Source: Methylomonas sp. LW13 (GTDB lineage: Bacteria > Pseudomonadota > Gammaproteobacteria > Methylococcales > Methylomonadaceae). From it: 64,000 bases of DNA. The DNA is taken from contig NZ_CP033381.1 in the NCBI RefSeq assembly GCF_016865255.1, positions 1,302,001 to 1,366,000 of the forward strand. Reading direction: 5' to 3'. Shown here one piece after another: positions 10,461 to 20,077 of this stretch. The notes under the pieces were generated by a model. The model had not been told where the DNA came from. It worked only from the letters and a program-made list of their open reading frames with translations, and did no database searches. Each line of letters opens with the position of its first letter. The stretch's first letter is position 1. The position numbers were made by a program, and so were the translations under genes.

Positions 10461-10698
10461 GCTACCCAGCCATAAACATTTAAATATGGTCAAAGCAGCC
10501 ATCCCCGTTTATAGCCGGTTGAAAAACCCGTCTGAAGATTCATGGGGCTTTGTTTGTTAAGCGCGTAAAATTCCGTTTTTCCAGTCCAGTTGGTCATGGA
10601 TAGTGGCATCGAATCACAAAGCAGATTATCTCTGTTGGTTTTAGTTTTGCCCTAAAATACGCGCAATTCAACGCCTGCTCAATCAATACGAGATAAAC

Positions 10699-11331
10699 AT
10701 GACGGAAACCGACCTAGAGATGGCGCCGCAATACGACCTGTCGGCCTTGGTCATTCCGTTATTGAAAGGCGTGATCTACCAGGAAAGCGACGGCGGTTTG
10801 TGGAACGCCTTGCTGAATCTGCAGGCCAGGGTGCGGGATTACGTGGCGGTGTTGGGTTTGGAGTTGGTGTTGGATGAGGCCGAGGGTTATGCGTTTTTGC
10901 GTTCGCGGCAGGCGGATGCCGAAGACGACGAAGCGGCCGCCAAGTTGCCGCGTTTGATCGCGCGCCGGCCGTTGTCGTTTCCAGTCAGCTTACTGTTGGC
11001 CTTGCTGCGCAAGCGTTTGGCCGAGTTCGACCGCGGTGGCGGCGAGACTCGGTTGGTCTTGTCGCGCGAGGACATCGTCGAGTTGATCCGGGTGTTTTTG
11101 CCGCCACGCAGCAACGAGGCGCGGCTGATCGATCAGATCGAAACTCATATCAACAAGGTGGTCGAACTGGGTTTCTTGCGCAAACTCAAGGCGGCTTCCG
11201 GGCAGTCGGCCAATTATGAAGTCAGGCGGATATTGAAAGCTTTCGTCGATGCTCAATGGCTGTCGGAATTCGACGCCCGGCTGGCGGAGTATCAAACGCA
11301 GTTAGTTAGCGGCGGGGAAGGCGGAGAGTGA
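10699..11331 (+). CDS. jetB: Wadjet component JetB (DUF4194, KITE-like)
   Basis: JetB is the MukE-like winged-helix subunit that binds the JetA kleisin and the JetC SMC arms. The 210-aa protein has the DUF4194 pattern: LVIPLLKGVIYQ near residue 17, DYVAVLGLELVLDEAEGYAFLRS near 52 and RPLSFPVSLLLALLRKRLAEFD. The C-terminal winged helix includes IDQIETHINKVVELGFLRKL and YEVRRILKAFVDAQWL. Both ends look intact despite the separation from jetA. It is followed by a palindromic repeat before jetC rather than by the usual tight junction. Confidence 0.92.
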   Translation: MTETDLEMAPQYDLSALVIPLLKGVIYQESDGGLWNALLNLQARVRDYVAVLGLELVLDEAEGYAFLRSRQADAEDDEAAAKLPRLIARRPLSFPVSLLLALLRKRLAEFDRGGGETRLVLSREDIVELIRVFLPPRSNEARLIDQIETHINKVVELGFLRKLKAASGQSANYEVRRILKAFVDAQWLSEFDARLAEYQTQLVSGGEGGE

Positions 11332-11399
11332 TTGTTCGTAGATTGATCCCCGCCGCTCTTTCTCGCCGGGATAATCCCGTTAGGTATATCGTGGTTTAT

Positions 11400-11478
11400 C
11401 CCCCTCTTTTTCAAAGAGGGGCTAGGGGAGATTTTCTAAATAAATCCCCCTCGATCCCCCTTTTGCAAAGGGGGAGGC
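11400..11478. repeat. Head-to-head palindromic repeat pair inside jet operon
   Basis: Two similar hairpin units lie between jetB and jetC. The first is CCCCCTCTTTTTCAAAGAGG with a following CTAGGGGAGATTT; the second, AATCCCCCTCGATCCCCC then TTTTGCAAAGGGGGAGG, is in opposite orientation. Each unit is itself palindromic and the pair can fold into a larger stem. The sequence belongs to a repeat type found dispersed in many proteobacterial genomes. It could affect transcript stability between the jetB and jetC messages. Confidence 0.75.
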
Positions 11479-11560
11479 TCCTTAACCTAAGCGGCATTCG
11501 CGCAGGGAGGGAGTACGTCCATTCCGTTTTACAGCGTCTTGACCAAAATTCCGCCGCGCC

Positions 11561-14500
11561 ATGACCATCAATAACGACCTGCAATTCTCCCTGGACTTCG
11601 TCGACGACGACGCCTTGTCCGGCTTTCGTTTGCAACGCCTGGAAGTCTATAACTGGGGAACCTTCGACGGCCGGGTTTGGGTCTTGCATTTGAATGGCCG
11701 CAACGCGCTGTTGACCGGCGACATCGGTTCCGGCAAATCGACGCTGGTCGATGCGGTGACCACTTTATTGGTGCCGGCTCACCGTATCGCCTACAACAAA
11801 GCCGCCGGCGCGGATGCCAAGGAGCGCAGCCTGCGTTCCTATGTGTTGGGCCATTACAAATCCGAGCGCAACGAGGTCAGCGGCAGCGCCAAACCGGTGG
11901 CCTTGCGCGGCGACAATAGTTATTCGGTGATATTGGGCGTATTCCACAACGCCGGCTACGACCAGACCGTGACTTTGGCGCAAGTGTTCTGGATCGCCGA
12001 CCGCCAGGGTCAACCGGCGCGGCTGTATGCCGGTTGCGAACGCGACTTGAGCATCGCCGCCGACTTCGCCGATTTCGGCAGCGACATAGGCCAATTGCGT
12101 AAAAAGTTGCGCGGCCTGGGCGCCGAGTTGCACGACAGCTTTCCGCCTTACGGTGCCTGGTTTCGCCGCCGCTTCGGCATCGACAACGAACAGGCGCTGG
12201 AACTGTTCCATCAAACCGTATCGATGAAATCGGTCGGCAATCTGACCGACTTCGTGCGTAGCCACATGCTGGAACCCTCAGAAGTCGCGCCGCGCATCAC
12301 CGCGCTAATCAATCATTTCGACGACCTGAACCGCGCCCACGACGCGGTTCTGAAGGCCAAACGCCAAGTTGGCTTGTTGACGCCCTTGGTCGGCGACTAC
12401 GACAAACACACGCAATTGACCGAACAAACCGAGGAACTGCGCGCCTGCCGCGAGGCGCTGCGGCCTTATTTCGCCGGTCTAAAGCTCGGCTTGCTGGAAA
12501 AACGTTTGGCCGGTTTGGCCGACGAGTTGAGCAAACAAGGCGCGCAAGTGGAACGCTTGAGCGAACGCAAGCAGCAACAGCAAAGCGAGGAACGCGAACT
12601 GCGCCGCAACATCGCCGACAATGGCGGCGACCGCATCGAGCGCATCGCCGAAGACATTCTGCGCCTGCAAGGCGAACTGAGCCGCCGCCGCGACAAGGCC
12701 AAACGTCACGAACAACTGGTGCGGACCTTGGACTTGCCGGCCCCGGAAGACGCCGACGCCTTTCTGGCCCAGCAACAGCAATTTGCCGCTTTGCAGGACA
12801 GCGCGGCGGCGCGCGAGGCGAATTTGCAGAATCTAGCCAGCGAAACCGGCGTCGCCTTCGCGCAAGGGATGAAGGAACATCAAGCTTTGCAAGCCGAAAT
12901 CGACAGCCTGAAGGCGCGCCGCAGCAATATCGACGATATTCAAATCCAACTGCGGCGGATGCTGTGTTCGGCGCTGGGCTTGGCTGAAGACGAGATGCCT
13001 TTCGCCGGCGAACTGATACAGGTGCGCGACGAGGAAAAGGACTGGGAAGGCGCGGCGGAACGGTTATTACGCAGTTTCGGCTTGTCGCTGCTGGTGCCGG
13101 AGCAATATTATGCCGCAGTCGCCGAATGGGTGGACCAGACTCATCTAAAGGGCCGGCTGGTGTATTTCCGGGTACGCCCTGGCCAGCGCGCCGAACTGCC
13201 CAATCTGCACCGCGATTCCTTGGTCCACAAACTGGCGGTCAAGCCGGATTCGGCATTTTACGACTGGCTGGAGCGGGAAATCGCCCACCGTTTCGACGTC
13301 GCCTGTTGCGCGACGCCCGAACAGTTCCGCCGCGAACAAAAAGCCATCAGCCGCGCCGGCCAGATCAAGGCGCCCGGCGAGCGCCACGAAAAAGACGACC
13401 GCCACCGCCTCGACGACCGCAGCCGCTACGTGCTGGGTTGGAGCAACGCCGCCAAGATCGCCGTGTTGGAGAACAAGGCCAAGCTGCTGGAAAAGCAGCT
13501 AGCCGATTTAGCCGGCAGCTTGGCCGACATCGATAAAGCGCAAAAGGCGGTCAAGGCGCAATTGGAAACCTTGACCAAGCTGGGCGAATACCGCGATTTC
13601 CGCGAACTGGACTGGCAACCTTTGGCTACGGAGATTGCTCGGCTGGAACACGAGAAACGCGAGCTGGAAGCGGCGTCCGATCTGCTCAAGCAACTGACGG
13701 AGCGGCTGGAAACGCTGCAACGTGCTTTGGCCGATACTGAGCACGCGCTAAATGACAAAATCAAGGAAATCGGCGCCACCGAACAACGCAAGCAAGCCGC
13801 CGAAGCGCTGCTGACGCAGACTTCCGACATCCTGAACGAAGCCGGCGACGCACACGCCGCGCAATATCCTGCTTTGGAAGCGCTGCGCGGCGAAGTGCTG
13901 GCCGAGCGGCAAGTCACGGTGGAGTCCTGCGACAACCGCGAACGCGAGATGCGCGATTGGTTGCAGACCAAAATCGAAAACGAGACCAAAAGGCTCAATT
14001 ATTTGCGCGACAAAATCATCGACGCGATGCGCGGCTATTGCGCGGCCTTCCCGCTGGAAACCCAGGAAGTCGACGTCGGCATCGCCGCGGCCCACGAATA
14101 TCAAACCATGCTGGAAGGCTTGCAAAGCGACGACTTGCCCCGCTTCGAAGCCCGCTTCAAGGAATTGCTCAACGAAAACACCATCCGCGAGGTCGCCAAC
14201 TTCCAGTCGCAACTGGCCCGCGAGCGGGAAACCATCAAGGAGCGCATCGCGCTGATCAACGAGTCCTTGACTCAGATTGACTACAACACCAACCGCTTCA
14301 TCGTGCTGGAAGCGCAACCGACGCCGGACGCCGACGTGCGCGATTTTCAAAGCGAGTTGCGTGCCTGCACCGAGGGCGCGCTGACCGGCTCGGACGACGA
14401 GCAATATTCGGAAAACAAGTTTCTGGAAGTCAAAAAAATCATCGAGCGCTTTCGCGGCCGCGAGGGCCAGGCCGAGCAGGATCGGCGCTGGACAGCCAAG

Positions 14501-14938
14501 GTTACCGACGTGCGCAACTGGTTCAATTTCGGCGCCAGCGAGCGCTGGCGGGAAGACGGCAGCGAACATGAGCACTATTCCGACTCCGGCGGCAAATCCG
14601 GCGGCCAGAAGGAAAAACTGGCTTACACGATTTTGGCGGCCAGCCTGGCTTATCAGTTTGGCTTGGAATGGGGCGCGGTGCGTTCCCGCTCGTTCCGTTT
14701 CGTAGTCATCGACGAGGCCTTCGGCCGCGGCTCCGACGAATCGGCGCAATACGGCTTACGGCTGTTCGAAAAACTCAATCTGCAATTGCTGATCGTCACG
14801 CCGCTGCAGAAAATTCACATCATCGAGCCCTATGTCGCGGCGGTCGGCTTTGTGCATAACGAGGAAGGACGGGCGTCCAAGCTGCGCAATTTGAGCATCG
14901 AAGAGTACCGCGCCGAACGCGCGGCACGCGGCGGATGA
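11561..14938 (+). CDS. jetC: Wadjet component JetC (SMC-like ATPase)
   Basis: JetC is the SMC/MukB-like motor of Wadjet, which extrudes DNA loops to sense small circular DNA. The 1125-aa protein has an N-terminal ATPase half with Walker [10 protein letters not shown] at residues 53-61. Long coiled coils (about 290-450 and 630-950) flank a hinge-like region near 500-600. The C-terminal half carries the ABC signature [14 protein letters not shown] near 1009 and Walker [16 protein letters not shown] near 1047. All nucleotide-binding residues appear intact. The stop overlaps the jetD start by 4 nt (ATGA). Confidence 0.95.
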   Translation: MTINNDLQFSLDFVDDDALSGFRLQRLEVYNWGTFDGRVWVLHLNGRNALLTGDIGSGKSTLVDAVTTLLVPAHRIAYNKAAGADAKERSLRSYVLGHYKSERNEVSGSAKPVALRGDNSYSVILGVFHNAGYDQTVTLAQVFWIADRQGQPARLYAGCERDLSIAADFADFGSDIGQLRKKLRGLGAELHDSFPPYGAWFRRRFGIDNEQALELFHQTVSMKSVGNLTDFVRSHMLEPSEVAPRITALINHFDDLNRAHDAVLKAKRQVGLLTPLVGDYDKHTQLTEQTEELRACREALRPYFAGLKLGLLEKRLAGLADELSKQGAQVERLSERKQQQQSEERELRRNIADNGGDRIERIAEDILRLQGELSRRRDKAKRHEQLVRTLDLPAPEDADAFLAQQQQFAALQDSAAAREANLQNLASETGVAFAQGMKEHQALQAEIDSLKARRSNIDDIQIQLRRMLCSALGLAEDEMPFAGELIQVRDEEKDWEGAAERLLRSFGLSLLVPEQYYAAVAEWVDQTHLKGRLVYFRVRPGQRAELPNLHRDSLVHKLAVKPDSAFYDWLEREIAHRFDVACCATPEQFRREQKAISRAGQIKAPGERHEKDDRHRLDDRSRYVLGWSNAAKIAVLENKAKLLEKQLADLAGSLADIDKAQKAVKAQLETLTKLGEYRDFRELDWQPLATEIARLEHEKRELEAASDLLKQLTERLETLQRALADTEHALNDKIKEIGATEQRKQAAEALLTQTSDILNEAGDAHAAQYPALEALRGEVLAERQVTVESCDNREREMRDWLQTKIENETKRLNYLRDKIIDAMRGYCAAFPLETQEVDVGIAAAHEYQTMLEGLQSDDLPRFEARFKELLNENTIREVANFQSQLARERETIKERIALINESLTQIDYNTNRFIVLEAQPTPDADVRDFQSELRACTEGALTGSDDEQYSENKFLEVKKIIERFRGREGQAEQDRRWTAKVTDVRNWFNFGASERWREDGSEHEHYSDSGGKSGGQKEKLAYTILAASLAYQFGLEWGAVRSRSFRFVVIDEAFGRGSDESAQYGLRLFEKLNLQLLIVTPLQKIHIIEPYVAAVGFVHNEEGRASKLRNLSIEEYRAERAARGG

Positions 14939-16140
14939 GCAAGCCGGTCTGGACCTCGCCTGCCGAGTTACGCGCCGAACTGGGCAAACGCTGGCAACGC
15001 GGGCAAATCCTGACGGAAAGCCTGGCGCCCAGCGGATTGTTTCCGTTGCGCATTCCTTTAAAGTCACCCAGCCCGGCGCAATTGGCCGCCGATTTCACCT
15101 CCGTACAGGTTTGGGTGGAGCCTTGGTTGGCCGTTGAGGCCAAGCATTTTGCCGTCGAATGGCGCGACATCAATCATCGGCTGTCGGGGCGCAACCGTTT
15201 GCCGGCGGCGGTGGTTTTCGACCAGCCGGAAAACGCGGCGGCGTATTTGAAAAAAGCCAAGGAATTGGCGGTTTTCGGGCAATTGGCGGCATCGCTGGTT
15301 GACGATTTCGCCGCTCTGCGGCCTTGGTTATTGAAATATCCGTTACGTTCCTTGGAGCACGCCGACGAATGGCAAAAATTGTTGAGCGTGGCCGGCTGGG
15401 TCGTCGAACATCCGCGGCCAGGCATTTATCTACGCCAAATCAGCTTGCCCGGCATCGACAGCAAATTCATCGAAAGCCGCAAGAAGTTGCTCGGCGAATG
15501 GCTGGATTTGCTGTTGCCGGCCGCGGCGATCGATACCGCGCAAACCGGCGTCGCCGGCTTCGAGTTGCGCTACGGCTTTTTGGTGAAGCCGGCGACGATT
15601 CGCTTCCGCTTGCTGGATAGCCGGCTGCGGATTGCCGGCTTGAGCGATCTGACGGTGACCGCCGGCGAATTCGCGACGCTGAATTTGCCGGTCAAGCGGG
15701 TATTCGTCACCGAAAACGACATCAACGGCCTGGCATTTCCGAGCGTTCAGGGCAGCATGGTGATTTTCGGCAGAGGCTATGGTTTCGATGTGCTGGCAAA
15801 AGCCGAATGGTTGAAGGATAAGGATATTCATTACTGGGGCGACATCGACACCCACGGTTTCGCTATCCTCAGCCAGTTCCGCCAGCATTTTCCGCAAGCC
15901 CAATCCTTGCTGATGGACGAGGCCACTTTAATCGCGCATCGCTCGCAATGGGTCGAAGAAGCTAGCCCGATTAACGCCGAATTGGCTTATTTGACAGTGG
16001 ACGAGGCGGCGCTATACGACGTGTTGCGGGATCATCGCTACGGTTGTAGGCTGCGCCTGGAACAGGAGTATGTCAGCTTTGCGTTACTGTCGGAACGGCT
16101 GGCGGCGCTGGATTTGGCGGCTGGCGGCGAGGGCGCGTAG
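14935..16140 (+). CDS. jetD: Wadjet nuclease JetD (DUF3322/DUF2220, Toprim-like)
   Basis: JetD is the topoisomerase VI-like nuclease subunit that cuts the captured circular DNA. The 401-aa protein has an N-terminal DUF3322-type region and a C-terminal DUF2220 Toprim-like domain. The acidic motifs are VTEND (258-262, the Toprim Glu) and [10 protein letters not shown] (300-309, the D-x-D metal site). Length is normal and no catalytic residue appears missing. The 4-nt overlap with jetC indicates translational coupling. The next start codon is 2 nt after the stop. Confidence 0.93.
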   Translation: MSKPVWTSPAELRAELGKRWQRGQILTESLAPSGLFPLRIPLKSPSPAQLAADFTSVQVWVEPWLAVEAKHFAVEWRDINHRLSGRNRLPAAVVFDQPENAAAYLKKAKELAVFGQLAASLVDDFAALRPWLLKYPLRSLEHADEWQKLLSVAGWVVEHPRPGIYLRQISLPGIDSKFIESRKKLLGEWLDLLLPAAAIDTAQTGVAGFELRYGFLVKPATIRFRLLDSRLRIAGLSDLTVTAGEFATLNLPVKRVFVTENDINGLAFPSVQGSMVIFGRGYGFDVLAKAEWLKDKDIHYWGDIDTHGFAILSQFRQHFPQAQSLLMDEATLIAHRSQWVEEASPINAELAYLTVDEAALYDVLRDHRYGCRLRLEQEYVSFALLSERLAALDLAAGGEGA

Positions 16141-16142
16141 CG

Positions 16143-16943
16143 GTGAGTGCGTATTTCGTGGATGTTTGGCAAGGCCGGCTGAGCGTATCTGCCGACACAT
16201 TAGCGCGATTGGCGTCGCGATTATCGGACGACGAAATGTTGAAGGCGCAAGCGTTCAAGCTTCCAACCTTACGTGATCGCTACGTTGCCACGCGCGGCAT
16301 GTTGAGAGAAACGCTGGCCGGCTATTTGGCGGCCGATCCGGCGACGTTAAAATTCGTGTCCGGCCCCTACGGCAAGCCGGGTTTGATTGATGAGCCTTTA
16401 CAATTCAATATCTCGCATACTGCTGATTTATTGTTAATAGCCATCGCTAATTTTGCTGACATTGGAATTGATGTGGAGACGGTTAAGCTGCGGCGCAATT
16501 TTGAAAATTTGGCGCAGCGTTGCTTTTCCGTGCGGGAGTATCAAGATTGGTGCGAACTGCCGGTGGAGTGGCAGGCGGACGCATTTTATCGGTTATGGAC
16601 CAAGAAAGAGGCCTTTGTCAAAGCAGTCGGTCGCGGAATTGCTTTGGGCTTGGAGCAATGCGAGTTTGCAGTGGAGGCGGGTGGGCAGTTGCGAACTATT
16701 CCCGACGAGTATGGTTCGGCCAGTGCGTGGCTGGTTCACGAATTGAGTGTTGCTGCTGTTAATTCGGCCCTTAGCGTTTCGTGTTCCGGCGGTGGCTTGA
16801 GTTTGGCTCCTGAATTAGAGTCCGGATTTGGCGGTGATGACGGCTCTGGAGTATTGCAGAACCGAGTCGGCAACAACTGCGCGGCATTGGTTACGCCGGC
16901 CCGGTGCTATGCTTTGCGGCGGTTGTTGCTGCAAGCCGATTGA
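16143..16943 (+). CDS. 4'-phosphopantetheinyl transferase, Sfp type
   Basis: It transfers the phosphopantetheine arm of CoA to carrier-protein serines. The 266-aa protein contains the family motifs in order: GPYGKPGL near 78, FNISHT near 90, IGIDVE near 107 (Mg ligands), and FYRLWTKKEAFVKAVGRGI near 151. The C-terminal 60 residues are less conserved and Gly/Ser-rich. The start is a GTG 2 nt after the jetD stop, so it is probably translated from the jet transcript. Known Wadjet systems do not require this enzyme, so the coupling is likely incidental, but it is notable. No polyketide or peptide synthase gene is in the window. Confidence 0.88.
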   Translation: MSAYFVDVWQGRLSVSADTLARLASRLSDDEMLKAQAFKLPTLRDRYVATRGMLRETLAGYLAADPATLKFVSGPYGKPGLIDEPLQFNISHTADLLLIAIANFADIGIDVETVKLRRNFENLAQRCFSVREYQDWCELPVEWQADAFYRLWTKKEAFVKAVGRGIALGLEQCEFAVEAGGQLRTIPDEYGSASAWLVHELSVAAVNSALSVSCSGGGLSLAPELESGFGGDDGSGVLQNRVGNNCAALVTPARCYALRRLLLQAD

Positions 16944-16975
16944 GGCTTACTGAAGCCTCGCAATCGGCTTGCAGC
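16928..16975 (+). terminator. Long hairpin spanning the transferase stop codon
   Basis: GCTGCAAGCCGATTG-AGGCTT (16928-16948) pairs with AAGCCT-CG-CAATCGGCTTGCAGC (16953-16975): 21 paired bases with a 2-nt bulge and a 4-nt loop. The transferase stop TGA lies within the left arm. There is no T-run, so this may be an mRNA-stabilising or attenuating hairpin rather than a classical terminator. Confidence 0.5.
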
Positions 16976-17215
16976 GATCGAAAACCCTTTGTGGTTTGTC
17001 CCGTCTATGTGGTTGCATTTGCCGGCTATGTGGGTTTTGTAACAAATATCTCTTCCTGTTATTAACGCGCCCCTCTGAATAATTGCCTTTGTTGAGCCAC
17101 ACAGGGCGCCGGATTGCTCACTAAAAGCGGTTTGCCGGCTTTGTTGCTGTCAATTAGTAACTTGGAACGGGATTTGCTGAGTAGACTAAAAAACGGACTA
17201 TTTAGTGAGGTTGAT

Positions 17216-17632
17216 ATGACTATACACATTGCATCCATGATGCCGGACCGTGCGCTTGACGAGAGTGTCATCGCCAAAGCTATTACGAAAATTGCCGTTG
17301 ATTTGGCAAGATTTCGTGATGAGCCGATACAAAAACGGACGCCGATCCTGGACTTGATATTTCTATTACCCAGCCGCCAGGAGAGGGCTGATTTCGAGGG
17401 TTTGCGTTTGCATTCGTTCGATAAAACCTCGCAGACTTTGCGGATAGAATGTGCCGTACCGGAAAAAATGGTGGCATCCACTCACGCTGAGCGTTTTGTG
17501 GTCGCGGTGATAATGGACACCATTGATGCCGCTGCAGAATTTTTCACCGAGCAGCGCATATTGTTTAATGCAGCCGGGCATTTGGCATTGGCGGAGGCGC
17601 TGGTGGTGCGTGAACACTATGCGATCAATTAA
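17216..17632 (+). CDS. Unrecognised 138-aa protein
   Basis: The frame extends upstream to 17114, but the ATG at 17216 has a GAGG 8 nt before it and gives a sensible N-terminus (MTIHIASMMPDRALDESVIAKAI). The protein is soluble and mixed alpha/beta, with no signal peptide. Segments VDLARFRDEPIQKRTPILDLIFLLPS and MVASTHAERFVVAVIMDTID look structured. I do not recognise the family. It follows the Wadjet-transferase block on the same strand, 272 nt after the transferase, and could be a separate unit. Confidence 0.55.
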   Translation: MTIHIASMMPDRALDESVIAKAITKIAVDLARFRDEPIQKRTPILDLIFLLPSRQERADFEGLRLHSFDKTSQTLRIECAVPEKMVASTHAERFVVAVIMDTIDAAAEFFTEQRILFNAAGHLALAEALVVREHYAIN

Positions 17633-17636
17633 TCGA

Positions 17637-17698
17637 TAACTGAGTTTATCGAAGGGCGCGCCCGTCTGGGCTTCGGCGAGCTCAGCGCGAACGGAATA
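17637..17698. repeat. Dispersed repeat between convergent genes
   Basis: The segment around GTTTATCGAAGGGCGCG, GGGCTTCGGCGAGCTCAGC and GCGAACGG resembles a degenerate copy of a GCTTCGACAAGCTCAGC-type palindromic repeat common in proteobacteria. It separates two convergent genes. The identification is by memory and is unverified. Confidence 0.4.
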
Positions 17699-17719
17699 CC
17701 CGTGATAAATAGCGCCGGG

Positions 17720-18403
17720 TTAATAGTGGCCTGCTTGAGCTGGATCGGTCAAGTCCAGTAAGCTAACCACATTCAGTTTGATCGCTAACCGCGTCAACTC
17801 GATGTCGCTGTTCACTCCCAGTTTGTTTTTGATCAGGTAATGGCAGTTGCCGACGGTTTTCCGGCTGATGTTAAGCGTATTGGCAATCTCGTCTTGCGTG
17901 TTGGCTTCGACCAGTAGGCGCAGAATTTCGAATTCTCTGGCGGTTAAACTATTCAGTGCTATCGAATCATTGCCGAGTTTTTCCAACGCCAACGCTTGGG
18001 CGATGTCGGTGCTGAGAATGTGTTTGCCAAGATAGACGTGCCGGATCGCCTGCAACAGCAAATCCGGTGTGCTGCTTTTGGTGACATAACCCAAAGCGCC
18101 GGCACGGCAGGCTTGGCGGGCAAAGCTGGGGTTTTGATGCATACTGAAAACCAGTATCCTGGCTTTGTGGTCGCGTTGTTTGAGGCGGCCTATCAATTCC
18201 AGGCCGCTTGAGCCGGGCATGGTTAAATCGGTTACGACCACGTCGGGTTGGCATTCCTTGTATAGGCAATAGGCGTCTACGCCGTTCGCGGCTTCGGCAA
18301 TGACCTTTAAGTCTGTTTGTTTGCTGAGCAGCGAGCGGTAGCCCTCCCGGACTATTGCGTGATCGTCTACCAGCAAAATACTGATAGTGGTTTGCTCAGT
18401 CAT
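17720..18403 (-). CDS. NarL/LuxR-type response regulator (MoxX-like)
   Basis: A two-component response regulator of 227 aa. The receiver domain (residues 7-120) has the acidic pair VDDH, the phospho-acceptor Asp in VVVTDLTMPG, and Lys in GYVTKSS. The C-terminal LuxR-type helix-turn-helix is LNSLTAREFEILRLL...IANTLNISRKTVGNCHYLIKNKLG. An upstream in-frame extension to 18718 lies inside the kinase gene and is rejected. The ATG at 18401-18403 overlaps the kinase stop (ATGA), so the pair is coupled. By partner and context it resembles MoxX, a regulator of methanol oxidation in methylotrophs (inference). Confidence 0.85.
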   Translation of the reverse strand: MTEQTTISILLVDDHAIVREGYRSLLSKQTDLKVIAEAANGVDAYCLYKECQPDVVVTDLTMPGSSGLELIGRLKQRDHKARILVFSMHQNPSFARQACRAGALGYVTKSSTPDLLLQAIRHVYLGKHILSTDIAQALALEKLGNDSIALNSLTAREFEILRLLVEANTQDEIANTLNISRKTVGNCHYLIKNKLGVNSDIELTRLAIKLNVVSLLDLTDPAQAGHY

Positions 18404-19752
18404 TGGGCGCTCTCCGACTGCGCTGTTGGCAAGCGGGCTTCGATTATCAGACCATGCGGCTTGGCTATGCTTAAATTGAATTTGCCGTTTAAGGCAAGGA
18501 TGCGTTCGCGCATGCCCAGCAAGCCTATGCCGTCGCCTGGCACAAACGGCAAAGTGCTGGCGTTGCCGTTGTCTTGTATGGTGATCGATGTCTCGGTGCC
18601 GTTGATTGTTAGTGTAATATCGGCTCGGCTGGCAGAGGCATGTTTGGCGATATTGCTGACGGCCTCTTGGGTGATGCGAAACAGACTGATTGCCAGCGAT
18701 TCCGTCAACGTTCTGCAATCGCCGATGATGCGCAGGCTAAAGTGCGTCTTGCCCAGACGGTTCCAGCTTGCCACCAGGGTGCACAGGCTGGCGTCCAAGC
18801 CTAATTCTTCCAGCTCCGCCGGGCGTAAGCGAGTCAATAAGTTCCGCACACTTTGTTGCATGGCTTGGGTAAAGCGGGATATTTGCTCGGCCTCTGTGAC
18901 TAGCTCAGGACAATTTTGCTGCGCCGTTTGAGCGATGACCGTCGTGACGGCGTGGATTGCAGTCAAGCATTGGCCTAATTCGTCGTGAAGTTCGCGTGCC
19001 AGGCAGTGGCGTTCCTCTTCCTGCAAGTTCATCAACATCACAGCCAGTTTTTGCCGTTCCGCTAAGAGTTGTTGCTGATTGTCGGCGAGTTGGTTGATTG
19101 CCGTGGCGGTGTGCCGCCATTCCACTAAGTCGAACGCGGGTAGTCGGAACGCCAAATCGCCTGTACTGAGCCGGTTTAATCCCGCCACAATAGTCTGAGC
19201 GGGAAGTAAGGCCCGGCTGATGGCCAAGTAAACCAGCAAGCAAACCGCTGTGATCGTTACCGCCGACAACGCCAGTAAATCTCGGACGTCGTCCCAAGCG
19301 CGGGTTATTGACAACTCTGCGCTAACCGAAACAGTTAATACGCCGTAAGCCTGGCCGTTGTAAGTTATCGGCCGCTGCCAGTCGAAGTTCGGTCCAAAAA
19401 TTCGTCGATATAGTTCGGAAAAATACTCAGGATAGTGATGGGTGGACAAGTCGATGCCTTTGCAGTAGTTCCGCATCGTTTCGCCGTCATTAGCCAGATA
19501 GCTGGCACAAATGCCCGGTTCGCTAGCGGTCTGTTTCCATAAGTCAAAATCCGGGAAGGGGTTGGCCGGGTTTTCGCCCGCGCTGGCTTTGAATAACTGT
19601 AACTCCAGTTGTTTGCCCAGCGCGGCTAAGGTGTTTTGTGCTTGCGCTGCCGATTGTTGAGCGCTGCGATGCAGCACATAAGTCAGCGTCGCGAGTAAAC
19701 ACAGTAAGGCTACCCCCGCAATGCGGGTTAACAAATACAGTTTTAGATTCAT
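18400..19752 (-). CDS. Sensor histidine kinase, LapD/MoxY-type sensor
   Basis: Membrane sensor kinase of 450 aa from ATG 19750-19752. TM1 is residues 7-27, followed by a periplasmic domain to about 160 whose pattern (FPDFDLWKQTASEPGICASY, YYPEYF-like, GVLTVSVSAELSITRAW) resembles LapD_MoxY_N. Then come TM2, HAMP, the HisKA_3 H-box LARELHDELGQCLTAI, and an HATPase with N-box ITQEAVSNIAKHASAS and G-box GIGLLGMRERI. It forms an operon with the NarL-type regulator. In Paracoccus, MoxY controls methanol dehydrogenase; this role is inferred here. Confidence 0.85.
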   Translation of the reverse strand: MNLKLYLLTRIAGVALLCLLATLTYVLHRSAQQSAAQAQNTLAALGKQLELQLFKASAGENPANPFPDFDLWKQTASEPGICASYLANDGETMRNYCKGIDLSTHHYPEYFSELYRRIFGPNFDWQRPITYNGQAYGVLTVSVSAELSITRAWDDVRDLLALSAVTITAVCLLVYLAISRALLPAQTIVAGLNRLSTGDLAFRLPAFDLVEWRHTATAINQLADNQQQLLAERQKLAVMLMNLQEEERHCLARELHDELGQCLTAIHAVTTVIAQTAQQNCPELVTEAEQISRFTQAMQQSVRNLLTRLRPAELEELGLDASLCTLVASWNRLGKTHFSLRIIGDCRTLTESLAISLFRITQEAVSNIAKHASASRADITLTINGTETSITIQDNGNASTLPFVPGDGIGLLGMRERILALNGKFNLSIAKPHGLIIEARLPTAQSESAQ

Positions 19753-19945
19753 GATCGATTCGTGGCGCGCTGATAGTCGGTGGATGTTGCTGAAAAGGCA
19801 TTTTAGGTAGTTGAGTGGGTGCTGAATAGCTTGATAGCGAGATGCGGGCAATTTGCCCGAGTTTGCCGGGTGAATGTCGGCTTACGGGCGGCAGTTGCTT
19901 ACTTAAGCTGAGATCCTCTAAATCGGCTTAATTGGGAGGCTCAAC

Positions 19946-20077
19946 ATGCTTAAAACAGTGACTGTCAGAAATATTATGGCTATACCGCGCGAAGCGGTAT
20001 GGTCTGCGATGGCCGGTATTGGGGGTTTGGAGCGATGGTTTCCGGTGAGTCGTTATCTGGGTTCGGAGGTATTATGA
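19946..20077 (+). pseudogene. SRPBCC-domain remnant, 43 codons
   Basis: An open frame begins at ATG 19946 behind a perfect GGGAGG site and stops at TGA 20075-20077. The product, MLKTVTVRNIMAIPREAVWSAMAGIGGLERWFPVSRYLGSEVL, resembles only the first strand and helix of an SRPBCC (START-like) domain, which is normally about 140 aa. Because its stop overlaps the next ATG (ATGA), it may still act as a translated leader coupling ribosomes into the downstream gene. It could instead be a genuine small protein. Confidence 0.5.

Noticed and set aside
10461..10698. Promoter for jetB
   Set aside because: TAAAAT occurs near 10650, but no -35 box stands at 16-18 nt from it; too weak to list as a feature.
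13748..14749. A 333-codon open frame on the minus strand
   Set aside because: It lies entirely antisense to jetC, which has intact SMC motifs; the frame is a by-product of high-GC codon use and has no domain or ribosome site.
18404..18718. N-terminal extension of the NarL-type regulator
   Set aside because: It overlaps the kinase coding sequence and lacks family similarity; the ATG at 18401-18403 with ATGA overlap is the natural start.
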